A stretch of DNA of 64,000 nucleotides from Stercorarius parasiticus (lineage: Eukaryota; Chordata; Aves; Charadriiformes; Stercorariidae): the NCBI GenBank assembly GCA_013396915.1, contig VWZL01004638.1, forward strand, positions 1,887,038-1,951,037, given 5' to 3'. The notes under the pieces were generated by a model, which had not been told where the DNA came from, ran no database searches, and saw only the letters and a list, made by a program, of their open reading frames with translations. Shown one piece after another: positions 24,510-36,800 of the stretch. Numbering within the stretch: position 1 is the first letter of the stretch; the number at the start of each line of letters is the position of its first letter. The translations under genes and the position numbers were made by a program.

Positions 24510-27135
24510 CTGTAAACATGATAGGAAGGCTCACCACATTCCCTTCAGAATTAATATTTCCAGGAAGAATTTCATGGTGCAATACAATTAGCCTTTTTGT
24601 AGCTGCAAAACGCTTCACAAAAATAGCTCACTGAGTTCACGTGCATTGAGCGGTTCAAGTGAAAAACCATCAGTGGAACTGAATTAAAACCATAGAGCCA
24701 AGGTCTCTCCCGGTATAAATCATGTGCACTGCTATAATAAAACAACATGTAACAGAAGCAATTCTTCACACCACTGAGTTTTTGACATGGTAGCTGGTCC
24801 CAGAATCCAAATCTTACTGCTTCAGCTTCCATATTTCTTATTGTGTAGGAAAACGTAATCTACAATACGCTGTAATAATTTTGTGGCATTTTAGAATAGG
24901 ATATATGTGACCTAGGATCTAAAAAACCCTAAAACAAGTTGGGATTTATCTTATTTTTCTTTTTTAATGGTCTTGGTCATGCTAGTAAATGGCATTTTCT
25001 TATCTGTAAAATGTAGTGGAGGTATTGTACCATGCCCTGATTTTACCAGTTGAAGCCTCTTTCTTTTTTCATAGTCATAAAATATATGTCAAGCACTATG
25101 AGCAACTCCTTTATGCCTTGCTTGCAGTGCTGCAATTAGGATCATACTGTGTCATATTCGAAGCTCAGTGACTGTTAAATGTGCTACGCCTGCATCACGC
25201 TAACTACTGTATCAGTCATTTTAGATGACCCCCTTGAAAATTGCTGCCAAAAGTTTATATGTCAGAAATCACTTTCAAAATGCTTATGAAGTGAAGAATT
25301 TTTGCAGTTCTTCACCTACTCAAATGCTAGAAACTGTCAGTCAATGAAATCAGGCTCGACAGTTTATATTCCAAGACTCACTATTCAAAGATTTGCTTCA
25401 AAAATGATTCCTATCATCTGTCAGCAACTGGGTTCTGTGTTTAGTCAGTTGCTCACTTTTATATAGTAATAACCACTGGAAGTTGCTACAAAAGATCTGC
25501 CAGAACCCTTGGTATTATTTTTAAAAGGGATGAATCAGGGACATGTACATCAGCACTGCAGTACTTGAATGTTGCCTGTCGCGTGAGCTGGAAACTCAGT
25601 TGTCTTTCCCAGGTATGTGGCTGTTTTCGTTCAGAGCTCTGAACTGTTTCATTGGTGTCTTCAGTCCCAAATGACAGTAAAAATATGACTCAGGTACTGA
25701 ACACAGGAGATTTATTTACAAAGCAGTTAATAATTGATAATATTTTCAGAGAATGGAGTTTAAGAGTTTTTTAAGTTTTAAGAATTCGAACTGTAAACTT
25801 ATACTATAGGTCTGTTATCAAGGACGAGATTTGTTTTACGACTGAAACTCTATTTTATCTTTTAAATTTTCTGGAAAAATACACTAATTTGCTCTGCTAT
25901 AGGTGGGACTTTAGTAATACAGCTTAGGTCCAAGTCTAAGTCCATAGAATCTACAGGCTACATTTCAGTGTTTATTTGATAATAGCTGTGTAGCCATTAA
26001 TATAGTGCTAAGAGTCAATACCCACAATGAACTGCTCTTAATTAAAAGTAAGTCACACTTTCATTTGTAAGTTCAAAGCTGGATCAACATCCTGTTACAA
26101 TGAATGGCAAAAGGGCAATAGGACTTTGTGTGCCCTGTTGCCAAACTGTACCAAAACTTTCCACTTCCTCACTTGGTAACACAATCTCAGTTTCACTGAG
26201 GAGTTTCCTCAATGCCCTTGGTCCTTTTGCTCAGCCTGAGCAGGTAGGGGATCTGGGTACTGCCGATCCAGAAAGCAAGCTTATCAGTGCCCAAGGCTGT
26301 CAACAGGACCTACCCAACAGACCTGCTCAGAGTATAATAAATGCATGTCTCTATGACTGGGTTCTTCACAAAACAAAGTCATAGAAAAATTCTACTGCAG
26401 TCATCTGCCTTTCATACACTAAAAGACAGGTTCAGTGCTCTCCTCATTCTCAAAGGATTTAATTTCCTTTTTTTGGCTTTCCAGGAGACGACCCAACCTC
26501 TAGGTCAAGGGCAAGACTTCGCATCCTGTCCTAGGAGGACAGAATTCAAAGAGAAAAGGGGGAGATCTGTCTTGTTGTCCTTTAATTGCTGCTGCCTTTT
26601 GCATTAAACTCTCACTGGATAAACAAAAACAATGATGGGACTGGAACACAACAGCAACCTAGCCATGATGTGTTAACCACAGAGGTTTTTATGGATCTTG
26701 AAAGGGTACTGCCTAATTTTCCTACTGGGCCAACTGTCACTGAAATAGAACTAAAAGAGGTTTCTTCCTCATTCAAAATTGTCATTTTCTCCTGTGAAAC
26801 GTGCTCTGTAGCCCCAGGAGGAGTAGTTGCTTACCAGGTGATTCAGCGTGGTGCTGCCTTGCCTCCCGCAGGAAGGAGATGCAACTTCCAGAGATCTGTC
26901 CCCACCAAATGCCCAGTAGCAATCAAGTCTTTGCATGCAAAGGATAAGCTATATCACAGAGCTTCCTCTTAATATGGTATGTTGATATGGCAGTTACAAG
27001 CATGTGTATCTGTTTCTAAGTATATTTAGGTGTTTAAATATATGGCTATAACAATATAGGTATAAAAAAGGACCCTAGCTGATGTTAAATGAATGCATAA
27101 ATCCTGCACAGGAGTGTCAGTGGGAACGTCTTCAC
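24510..27135. other. Non-coding stretch
   Basis: Nothing is named here. A plus-strand frame of 128 codons (26,586-26,972) and one of 94 codons (26,100-26,384) are open but have no recognisable domain and are of a length expected by chance. The DNA is AT-rich throughout, with no clear repeat. Confidence 0.45.
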
Positions 27136-27402
27136 TGATGTTCCTGGGCATTCAACCAGGCTCTCCACAGAAAAAGAGATTCTGAGATTCTCTGCTGGGT
27201 ACAGCGTGTTCTGGGAGACAGATTGCCCTTGGACAGGAGGAGAGACAAAAGCATTTCTAACAGTCTGCTCTTGTTTTTCTATAGTCTGGTGAGGAACCTT
27301 TTTGCTGCCTGGCCTAGCCATTTTAAACACCAAGACTTTGGATGGTGTTTCTTCAGCCTCATTTCCCTGTCCTGTCGCAACTTGTTGGCTATCAGAAATA
27401 CT
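27136..27402 (-). CDS. Candidate 89-codon exon, unidentified
   Basis: On the minus strand a pyrimidine-rich stretch ending gtgttttag (complement 27,403 onward) precedes a frame opening SISDSQQVATGQGNEAEETP. It continues through MARPGSKKVPHQ to ECPGTS before a moderate donor A|gtgaag (complement 27,130-27,135). The segment is exactly 89 codons with phase 0 at both ends. It is rich in S, Q, E, P and K, as in a disordered region, with no motif I can assign. The donor is not strong, and without it the frame simply runs on to a stop near 27,085, so chance remains likely. Confidence 0.18.
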
Positions 27403-27764
27403 CTAAAACACAGGCATCCAGCAGAAGAATTTCTCCAAGAATGGAGCCAGTATATTTTTAATTACGTGATATGAAAATCTATTGTATCTAATGTTATATT
27501 TAGACACTCCTCCCTTGGCGTCATAAATCTGTGTGACCTTTTATTACAGGCAAGAGAAAGTATGATTTAGTCAGAAACAAATATCTTGCAAGGGAGTGGC
27601 TGCTTTCAAATCTCTGTTACCTATACAAAAACAATTTAAAATAGATGACTGATAAATTGAGACTCTAAAGGAGATAAGAGTAGAGTTTCTTACTGGTCAA
27701 TAGTGACAATAGTGCTTGGGATTTGGTCAAGCATATTGCTGAATACCTTAGTTTGACTATCATG

Positions 27765-27812
27765 GTCTTTTTTTTGTTGTTGTTGGTTTGGTTTGGTTTA
27801 TTGGGTTTTTTT
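27765..27812. repeat. T/G-rich low-complexity tract
   Basis: This is a run of T with interspersed gttgtt and ggttt units. It is simple-sequence DNA with no coding or element signature. Confidence 0.8.
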
Positions 27813-30800
27813 GCCAAAGAATGTCTGAAACCACCACAGGAGGCCTGCAACCATGTAATTTACTACAAAACTTTTGAGGTTCCTGACTACCTCTGTTGGA
27901 GCTGCCTGTCAAGAAAACAAAGCACGTCAGATTAGAAGGTTGAATCTAAATAAAATTGGACTCCTTAACCACTTGTTGTGTTATCTGCCATTGCTGGAGT
28001 GATAAATCTGCTTGAGAAGACACGAATCCTTTTATGCTTTTTAGATGCTTTTCAAAGAGTTATGTGCCAAGTGCATAATGTAAATATGTGATACTCTGCG
28101 TACCCTCCCAAGTATATAAAATGATGGTAACTCCAGTTATGGTGATGAAGACCATCACCAGCCCTAATCTTAATACTAAAGCAGACTTGCTTGAGAACAT
28201 GTCTTACTAGGATGACAAAAGAAGGGCAGTAGTGTTGATGAGGAATTTTACCATGGGTAGCGTAGAGTCTTCTGACTAAATTTTTCTAGATTAAAAGGCA
28301 TAAGGTAAAAAAAACCCCAAGCCTTAAATAAGTAGAGCTAATTTAAGAATAGGATCTGTAGTAATATTAAAGGTGGTTCTCCCGGAAGACAAGTACTATC
28401 AAACCAATATTTGCCGCATTGCATTTCTGGCTACAGGGCTGTTTTTACTTATATTCCTTTTTTGATCTACCTCAGTGGGGATCGGGTCTGGGCTGTCACT
28501 GATCCTGGACAATGCAATTCCACTTGTAATTCCTATGGCCATTTGGCATGTGAAATCCCTGGATTAGTTTAAATTCCCACTTCTGCTTTCAGAGCTCATG
28601 ACTAGTGACAAAATTGTGACCAGACAGGTGAATCAAATTATCGTTTAATAGTGGGACCACAATACAATAACAAAGGGTTGTTTGCAACAACCAAAATATC
28701 TACATTCATGATTATTTTACTTCAGTCTGTCACCACCCTGCCTTGGAATGTAGGAATTTGGGTTTCTTTATAAACTGTAGGACTGTTCTTTATCTGAGCT
28801 GAAGAAGAGACTTTTCAAACCAGTTTGAAATCCTTTGCCTTCTCATTTTCTCTGTGCCTTTCCTCTTTAACAACCTGGTCCAGTGAGTTCAACAAGGGGT
28901 CAACCCTTCTGTTGCCTCTCAAGTGTTGCTAGATGGGTAGTTATCTGAAGGTGTTGCATTCTTTTCTACTCATGGGAACTAGCCCTTTGTTAAATTAATG
29001 CTATACATTTAGTCTAACATTTAATACATATAATACTTTGGCATTATTGCAAAATGACTCTTGACCAATGTGTTTACCTACTGCTATTTACAAGCACTGG
29101 CAAACCTTGCTATTGTAGTTCAGATTTTTAACCCCAGATTTGCATTCTGTCCCAAGAGTTTACTGTCTCTCAGCAATGTTAGCAGGAGAAAACATGTATA
29201 TTGTCTTAGCTCAAGTTGTCTGTCACTGATAGTTTCTCCTGACTCTCTTGTGATAATGGTAAATTCTGGTAAAGAAGGGTGGGAGGGTATTAACTTCTAC
29301 AGCACAGTTTGCTAGAATTTATCTGTTAATCCCAAAACATCAGAAGTCTTGTACAGGATTAAAAGAAATATTTCTGTGGTCTGTTTCAGATCTAACAGTC
29401 AGGCTGGTCTCTCTGCTAGGAGTGCTGTGTTATTCTTTCTTGTTAAGAGCCCTGCATACTATTTAAAAATAAATAAACCAGCTTCCCTCTGAAGTTTGCC
29501 AACCTATATTTTATTTAGGATCCTCTTCTTTTGGCCAGATCTTGTAACTGAGGCAACATTCAGGATCTTTGTCCACGGGAAAACACATCCTTTTTCAAAA
29601 TAGTGAATGAAGATACAAAACATAAGCCAATTTCTTTTTCCTTGAAATTACTAGCTGAAGAACAACTCACGCAGATGGCTGTTGGCAAAAATGTGCACAA
29701 GAATGGCATTATCCAGGGAAGAAAGAGACTGTGATTAGGTAAACGTGCATATGGCAGTGATCCTTTAATGGCGTAAGTGTTGCAAGGCACAACTGCAATT
29801 GCTTAAGTACGGTAATGTCACATACAGTTACAATAGATATGTTTGCCAGCATATAGCTCTGGTAAACTTTAGCATCACAGTAGCATAAACTGTGACAGGC
29901 ACTCTCAAGTTGCTAAGTTCTCCCAGACTGCTAAGGTCTGCAAGACCTCTCTGTTGGCCCTGCGAACCCGTGCTCCCACTGTGGGGGCTCCCAGGCTGCC
30001 CCAGCTGGGGTGTTGGGGTGGTCTGGAGGAGAACAGGGGAGCGGTACTCTCCTAGAAATCAGTTCTCTGTTGCTGGGGTCTCCAACACTGTTTATCTGTG
30101 GCTGGTCCCACCTCTTAGTCGTAGTTACCTTTTTGTCCCCTCAAATTTCCATGACTGGGGGTCTTCTATACTCCCTCATTCCTCACAGTCTGATCATTTG
30201 TTGCCTCTGGGGAGTTTGCTTCAGAAGTGCTACAGCTCCAGCACTGTTGATCTATTTACCTTATGGCTAGAGAAATGTTAAATCAGTATTTTGCTAAATA
30301 TGTTTAAACTAAGTCAATAATTTGGTTATTGCCTGATTACTTTAGTCAGCAATCTGGTTATTTCCTGTCTTGCCATAAGAAATGTTAACTATATTTGTGT
30401 GGGGCTAGCAATGTGGTTGCTGACTCACCTTGGCACAACATTTCTATTTCCCCTACCACTAGTTCATGATCTTCTGATGCCCTAAGGAGAAAAAAACATG
30501 GTGGCTTTTTTTTTTTCTGTTTTTCATTTTTTGCCCCCAGTTGTTCTGGGGTTTTTGATTGGGTTTTATTTTTCCTTTTTTTCCGCTGCAAAATTTAAAG
30601 GATGTTAGATTTTGTCAAAGGAAAAGATGGAATGATCTAGACTTGCCAAAGTACTTTTTATGCTGTCTGCCTCTGTAACAGGCAGAGCAATTCCTGGATT
30701 GCTTTTTGGAACTCCCTTAACAACAAGCCATATCAGCCCAGAAGCTCTGTGTGCTTTCTGTGGAAACTAGCTTTTCGCTGGATCCACTCACTTCTGTCTT

Positions 30801-33800
30801 GACTGAGGAATTTCTCGAGAAGCAAAGAGCAAGCAGTGAAGCAAATGTTCCCCTCCCTTTGCACCTTCTCTTCTCTTTCCAGATTACCCACTGGTCTTTA
30901 TTTGCAGGCAAAACCAAGCAAGGCAGTCCTTCTCTGTGGCCAAAGGAAATAAGGCTACATTGCTTACTAAAGTAATTGTGAATTGAAACAATCAGTAGTT
31001 GAGAACTGACTGGAATCAAATCCCTTAACACAGAACCAGGTTAAGTGATTTATGTGATAGCACTGCTCCAAGTACCTCATAAGGCAATTTAGTTGTGTCC
31101 CCCTCAATGGAATGTTAAAGAAAATATTTAAATTGGTCATAAAACTGAGAAAGTTAGAGTTTTACTAAGTGCTTAGCCAGCTCAGCTATTGCTTGTGATC
31201 CTTTCTTCATGCTATAGCTCAAATTTCATTACAAGCTGCTTTTTCTTCAACTTAAATAATCCTTTAAAATCCTTGTAAAAATGGAAGACACACATGCTTG
31301 AACTGTTTTCCTTGTAGTAAAGCACACATTGCACAAATGAAACTGACTTTTAGATTATGATTTGCACAGTACTATATAATATAAACGCATCTGAAATTTA
31401 TAGCACACCACGAACTGTTTAATACTCAGCACTTAAACTGCTGTGTTTCCACAGCAAGCTGTAATAACTGAAGATTTAATACAGAACCTGATATCTGGAC
31501 AGTTATTAACATTGTTTGCTTAGTATTTTACTGTCTGGCTGTAAACACTAGTTTATTGAAATGCAATAGTATGTACATGGTCATATAAACTGTGAAAAAG
31601 AACAGGTTGGGTTTTTTTGCCAGAGGTACTGCAGATGTAAATGAAAAAGTCTAGACCTTGAACTTAAACATCCAATCCTATATACAGAAAAAGCAAATCC
31701 CTTCCTACCACACTGTTTTGACCTTGTGTAGCTGTTCAGGCTTTTTAACAAACAGCCAGAGGAAACCGCTGCTCTGGAGATCTGGTTTGTTTTTTAAGCT
31801 GCTATTCCCTTTAAACAAGTAGGGTTCCCTCCCTTCCCCCTTTATAATCTGTAAAAAGGAGGAAGGACATTTCAATGTATAGTGTTATTTTTGCCACCGG
31901 GTCTTGTGCCAACAGAAATGTAGGGTTTAATTCTATTAGATGCCAAGATTAAAAATACCCAAAGAATCTCATTAAATGGTTATGACTTGATATATTCATG
32001 GTCCAAAGTAAGTATCTTCTCTGATCTTATTTAAGGATATGATAAGATTTCTCCTTTTACTCTTTATCACCTTCAACAATTATTTTAGGGCAAGACCTTA
32101 GCAACTGTAGAAAACAAAAACAAACCAACAAAAAAGGAACTTTTATGCACAGATAAGAAAACTCTTGCCCAGGTGTTGAAGACAGTGAAGTGTAATATTA
32201 ACTGACACGAGAAACTACAGGTCGTCCAACAGATTTAAAAATTAGGGTAGGATGTTAAGGACCTACCTTCATTCACCTAATTGAGAAAATCCTAGCTGAA
32301 CTGTCAGAGATAATCCATATCAGTCTCCAAAATTATGTTTGTGAAAGAAGCCTATCTTGTTCATCAGGAAGGGGAAAGCAAAGAAAATCAGCAGCTGTTT
32401 TGGGAAGGAAGATGTCATACCTTAAGCTGCCATCTCAGCAGAATTAAGTCCAGAATCTGTACAAATAAAACCAGCTTTCATGTGTTTTTTTTCTAGACCT
32501 TCACTCTCTAAGGTTGGTCCTATATTTTAAGACTTGAAGTGTTCAGGTCCTTCCTCTGTAATCCATGACGTGATTTCTTGCTCTCTAGCTATGTTTCAGA
32601 GCCCCTTTGTGGATGCTTTTCTTGCTTTGTCCACAAAGATAAGCAGCTGAGAAATGGAGCCAGAATCTAACATGGTAAAGGATCCTTCCCAGTTGTTTAG
32701 TCTGTATCAATTTTGGTCTAAAAAGAGAAATTTGTAATTAAATTTGGTCTAAAGCTAACTTCAAACACTGCACAGCTGCTTCATATATATAGTTATATTG
32801 GAATTTTAGACACCTGACTAACGCACTTTATTTGATGAGGCTTTAGATCTAGACATTAGCATATCATAGATGTGTCCGAGAAAGCATCTTGCATCTCTGA
32901 TACGTTCTGAATAGTTTAGATTAATATAGGCAGACCAATACTTTAGCTGTATTGAACCTTGGAGTCACTGCTTTCACAGAATTCCCAGACCAACAGTGAA
33001 GTCTTTTGTGTGTGTGTTCATGTCTTGTAGATGGAAAAGAAATTCCAAAGAATTCTTACTGGTCCTATATTTTTAAATTGTAGCCTACAGTACTAAAAAT
33101 ACCCATTCCAGCATTAGAAAAGAAATCTAAAAAAGAACAAATAGAATTTCCTGTGGAAAAACAGTGATTCGTTTTTAGCTTTATAGACCTGAACTGTTCC
33201 TTAAAATGGCAACTGTTTTTCTTTTAGTGTGAGCTGGTATTTTCTACATTTACAGGTAGAATAAAAAGACAAGAAAGGAAATACCTGCTACCAGTCTATT
33301 TTACTACTAGCTTTGGATTCATTCACTTGTACACAAAAAGAGTAAGCAGAATGGTTCTCTGATTCAGGCTGTAGCTATTTTTAGCTACAGTGAGTATACC
33401 TATGACATACTATGAGTTTATACTGAACACAGGTACCAGAGGAACTGTAACTAAAAGACTATAGATTATGCAACAAAGACGCAGAGCACTGCATTCACTA
33501 GTCAACAGCATTGCTAGCCTTTTACCCTTTAGAATGACATTTAAAAAATCCTAACAAGATCTGAAAGGGCTTTAGTAATTTTGTTTCTTTTTTTCCAGTA
33601 GAAAATAGAAGTGTCAGATAACAAAGATTAAATGAAATATAAAATGGCAGGATGTGATTTTTTTTTAATGAAATTTTCTCCTTCAAATTTCCCCTCCTTG
33701 GCTAAATAAATCAGCTGCTATATATATTCTACTAATACAGTGGGAGATATGTTTCACAAACAGATGTTTATTCACTATATTCTCATATGACATCGGGCCT

Positions 33801-36800
33801 CCTATGCGCATATAGTGTATAAAAGAATGTAGAGGGTCTTTGAGCAGAATCCAAGCATTTTAATACTCCTCAGTTGCTCCCCAGCACTGCAGCTCATTTC
33901 CTTTCGCTCTCCGATTCCCAACCTGCGAATATACAGCCAATGCCGTATTGTTTTTCGCGGACTGCTTCTCCTCCAATGGAATTGTGAGAACTGTGGCCAA
34001 AGGTCTGATAGTTCCAGCACATCTTTTAACATGGGGGGGGAGTTTTGCAAACCTTGGTTTTGCTGGCCTAAGGCATTATGAAATCCTAATCCTTACCGTG
34101 CCATTTTAAAATGACTGAAGGAACTAGGACTTTAAGGAATATACCCTAAAGTGTGAGATATGTGTTCTGACATCCTAGACTTAGCGTAAATAAAGCTTGT
34201 GCTTTTGGGAGGCTGGCTTGGTGTCATCATCTGGCACAAATGAGGTAATCTGTATCAATAAATGAAAATTGCAGGTATTTTGGTGGTTTCTCCTGCGTAT
34301 GTATATTTAAGGCAGAAAAGTGCAGGAAGAGATTTCATTAACATAAATGACAACAGCACATGAAAAATTAGAACCTGCTGTCTAGGTAAAGACAGTACTG
34401 CAGAGAGAAATCTTTTTTGAATCTGTCTGTGTAGGATTAAAGTTTAAAAACCTCTCATAATTACCTTCAATGTGAGCTTGTTTCTCATATCAGCATCTTA
34501 TTTCAAAATATACAGGCATGCATAAGAAATAAATCCAAGTAAAGTATGCAAAATATGTATTATTATGGCTCATTAGTGCTCGATGCACATTCCAAGTACA
34601 GAAGATGCCATCAACCTGCTCCCGAACTCCTAGGGGAACTTAGGCAGGAGAGAGGGATGTGATGTAGAAACAGAGCAGTTTGTGAAAGAGTCAGTATCTC
34701 CTAGACCACTGCCATGTACCATCATTTACACTTCAAACCTGAGAGCTTAAAGCCTTATCAAGCAAGAAAAGCTGTGTTTCATGCTGCTTTACAAGTGTAA
34801 AATTTGCACAAACTGCAAGACAGTAGGGGTCAGCTTGCACCACTTGTTCCTGAGCAGCCCGTATGAAACATTTCAGTCCTGGTGTGGAAACGGTATATAC
34901 CTCCTCTGTGCAGTATGGACATCAGGCTGACAAGCAATGGTAAACTGGCCACAGCAGATTCCCCTTTGTTCAAAGTCCAGCCCTTGTATCTCTTCCCATT
35001 GCTAATTCTCGCCTTCAGCCTTAAGCCTTGTTATCAAGCACATAAGCAACCAGCATATTCCTTGGCTGACAAATTAATCTGCGTCTGTTTGAGCGTAAAA
35101 TTATAGTAACCAGGCGAGATTTACATTACAGTAGCATGTATGCTGATATAAAAATGTTACTTGCTTTACAGGTTTCATTCTTCCCTTTCCTAGCTTTGTT
35201 ATTATTATTATTGTTTTCAAAACCGCTGTAATTATTAAAAAGGGTACTACTACACTAATGGTATGTTATTTTTTATGTTTTAAGGACAAGACTTCTCTTG
35301 ACCTTGATATTATGTCTAAAAAGAAGTCGGAGCTTGCTGGCTGATGATTCCTCCGATGCCAAGAAAGTCTGACCTGGAAGCAAGTAGGTTAAACTTAGCC
35401 CAGGTGTGTATATATCAAGGTTGCGTGAGGGAATATAAACTTTGAACAGAGTGCTCCTCAGTCCACAAAGGAACAAATGCTGTGTTCAAACAAGCACCAG
35501 AAATATCATAAAGTCCTCGGTCACTTATGCTAAAACAAGTAGCTGAGTTATCTTGAACGCACACAACAGAATAAGGGTTTTAAATTCTGATTGTATTTGC
35601 ATTGAGCATCACCACATGAATCAGTGAAGCTCAATAAAGCCACAACAGTAGACCTGAGTTTAATCCATCTGTACTTCTTATCTTACCATTTGTGTTACTC
35701 TTTTCAAGATGGAACAAAGTTGTACAACATAAAATTAATTATCCCCTTTCTACTTAGCTGCATTAGTACTCCTAAAGATGTCTACCTGAATAGAAATATA
35801 ATAACCTACCAAGGCATCACTGTGTGTTTGCTCTACCTATTTATTTATCTAATAAGCTACAAAATCATTCAGTAAAATCAATATTACAAAATATTTGGAT
35901 ATCTCTAATATACTTATTGTGTTATAATATTTTTTTCCAGACTGTTCTTATTGTCTTTCTACCTAATATTTTCTTGAAGGCTGAAAGGACAAGAGAAAAC
36001 ATACTGTAAATCAGTTGGCTCCTACTTGATAGATTATAAAAAAAACTTTTGATCTTGAAACAACATAACCTAAAAGCCTTTTCTTTTTGGCTGGAGTCCC
36101 AGACTCCAAATGTCATTCAAAGGATGCATTTTAATGATATATTTCTTGATACTCTACATCCTTGTATAAATTTGTATTTTTTGTATTTTATGTTATGCAC
36201 TGGTGCTTCCCATGAGCTTTCTCATGTTCAACTTTGACCATTTCTTTGGTGGTATAAAAGTTTGGACATTTAAAATAGCATTTTAAAGAAGTATTTCAGC
36301 ATAGAAATATCAGAACTTGCGGAAGCAGAAATTTAAAGTGAAGCAGAAGTAATATTTCTCCATTGCTAGATGAAACCAAAGAATTTTGCACTAAACAAAG
36401 TGGTACTGTAATGAAGAAGAGAGGTAGATACTTGGGAGACAGACAGCACAAACTATCAGGAATTAGTATTACAAAAACTATCTTGCTCAAATTTACATGA
36501 GTAGAGCTGCCTAACACATGGATTTTAATTCTCTTTTCTCTTTGTGGCTTCTTATCAGCATCTAATTTTCTGTTTTTTAAAACTTGGCTTACAGTTGAAG
36601 GCAAATTCCTTTGGCAATAGTGAAACACATACTGTGGATAAATAGTGAATTTACATGGTGGTATATATATTAAAAAAAAAAAAGGAAAATACTTGTGATC
36701 CAGTATTGCAGTAAGCACAAATCCTGAAAATATTTGGCTTCAGCCAACTTTAATTTAATGGGAAGAGTAGGAAATTGATTTAGTGCAAATTGTTTTAATA

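Noticed and set aside
26586..26972. 128-codon plus-strand open frame
   Set aside because: No motif, no acceptor and donor pair defining it, and no homology I recognise.
29892..30281. 129-codon plus-strand open frame
   Set aside because: Low-complexity composition from a GC-richer patch; an overlapping frame (30,010-30,270) is equally open and neither resembles a protein family.
36296..36718. 140-codon minus-strand open frame, the longest in the window
   Set aside because: It lies in AT-rich DNA, has no recognisable domain, and frames of 110-140 codons occur several times on both strands here, as chance predicts.
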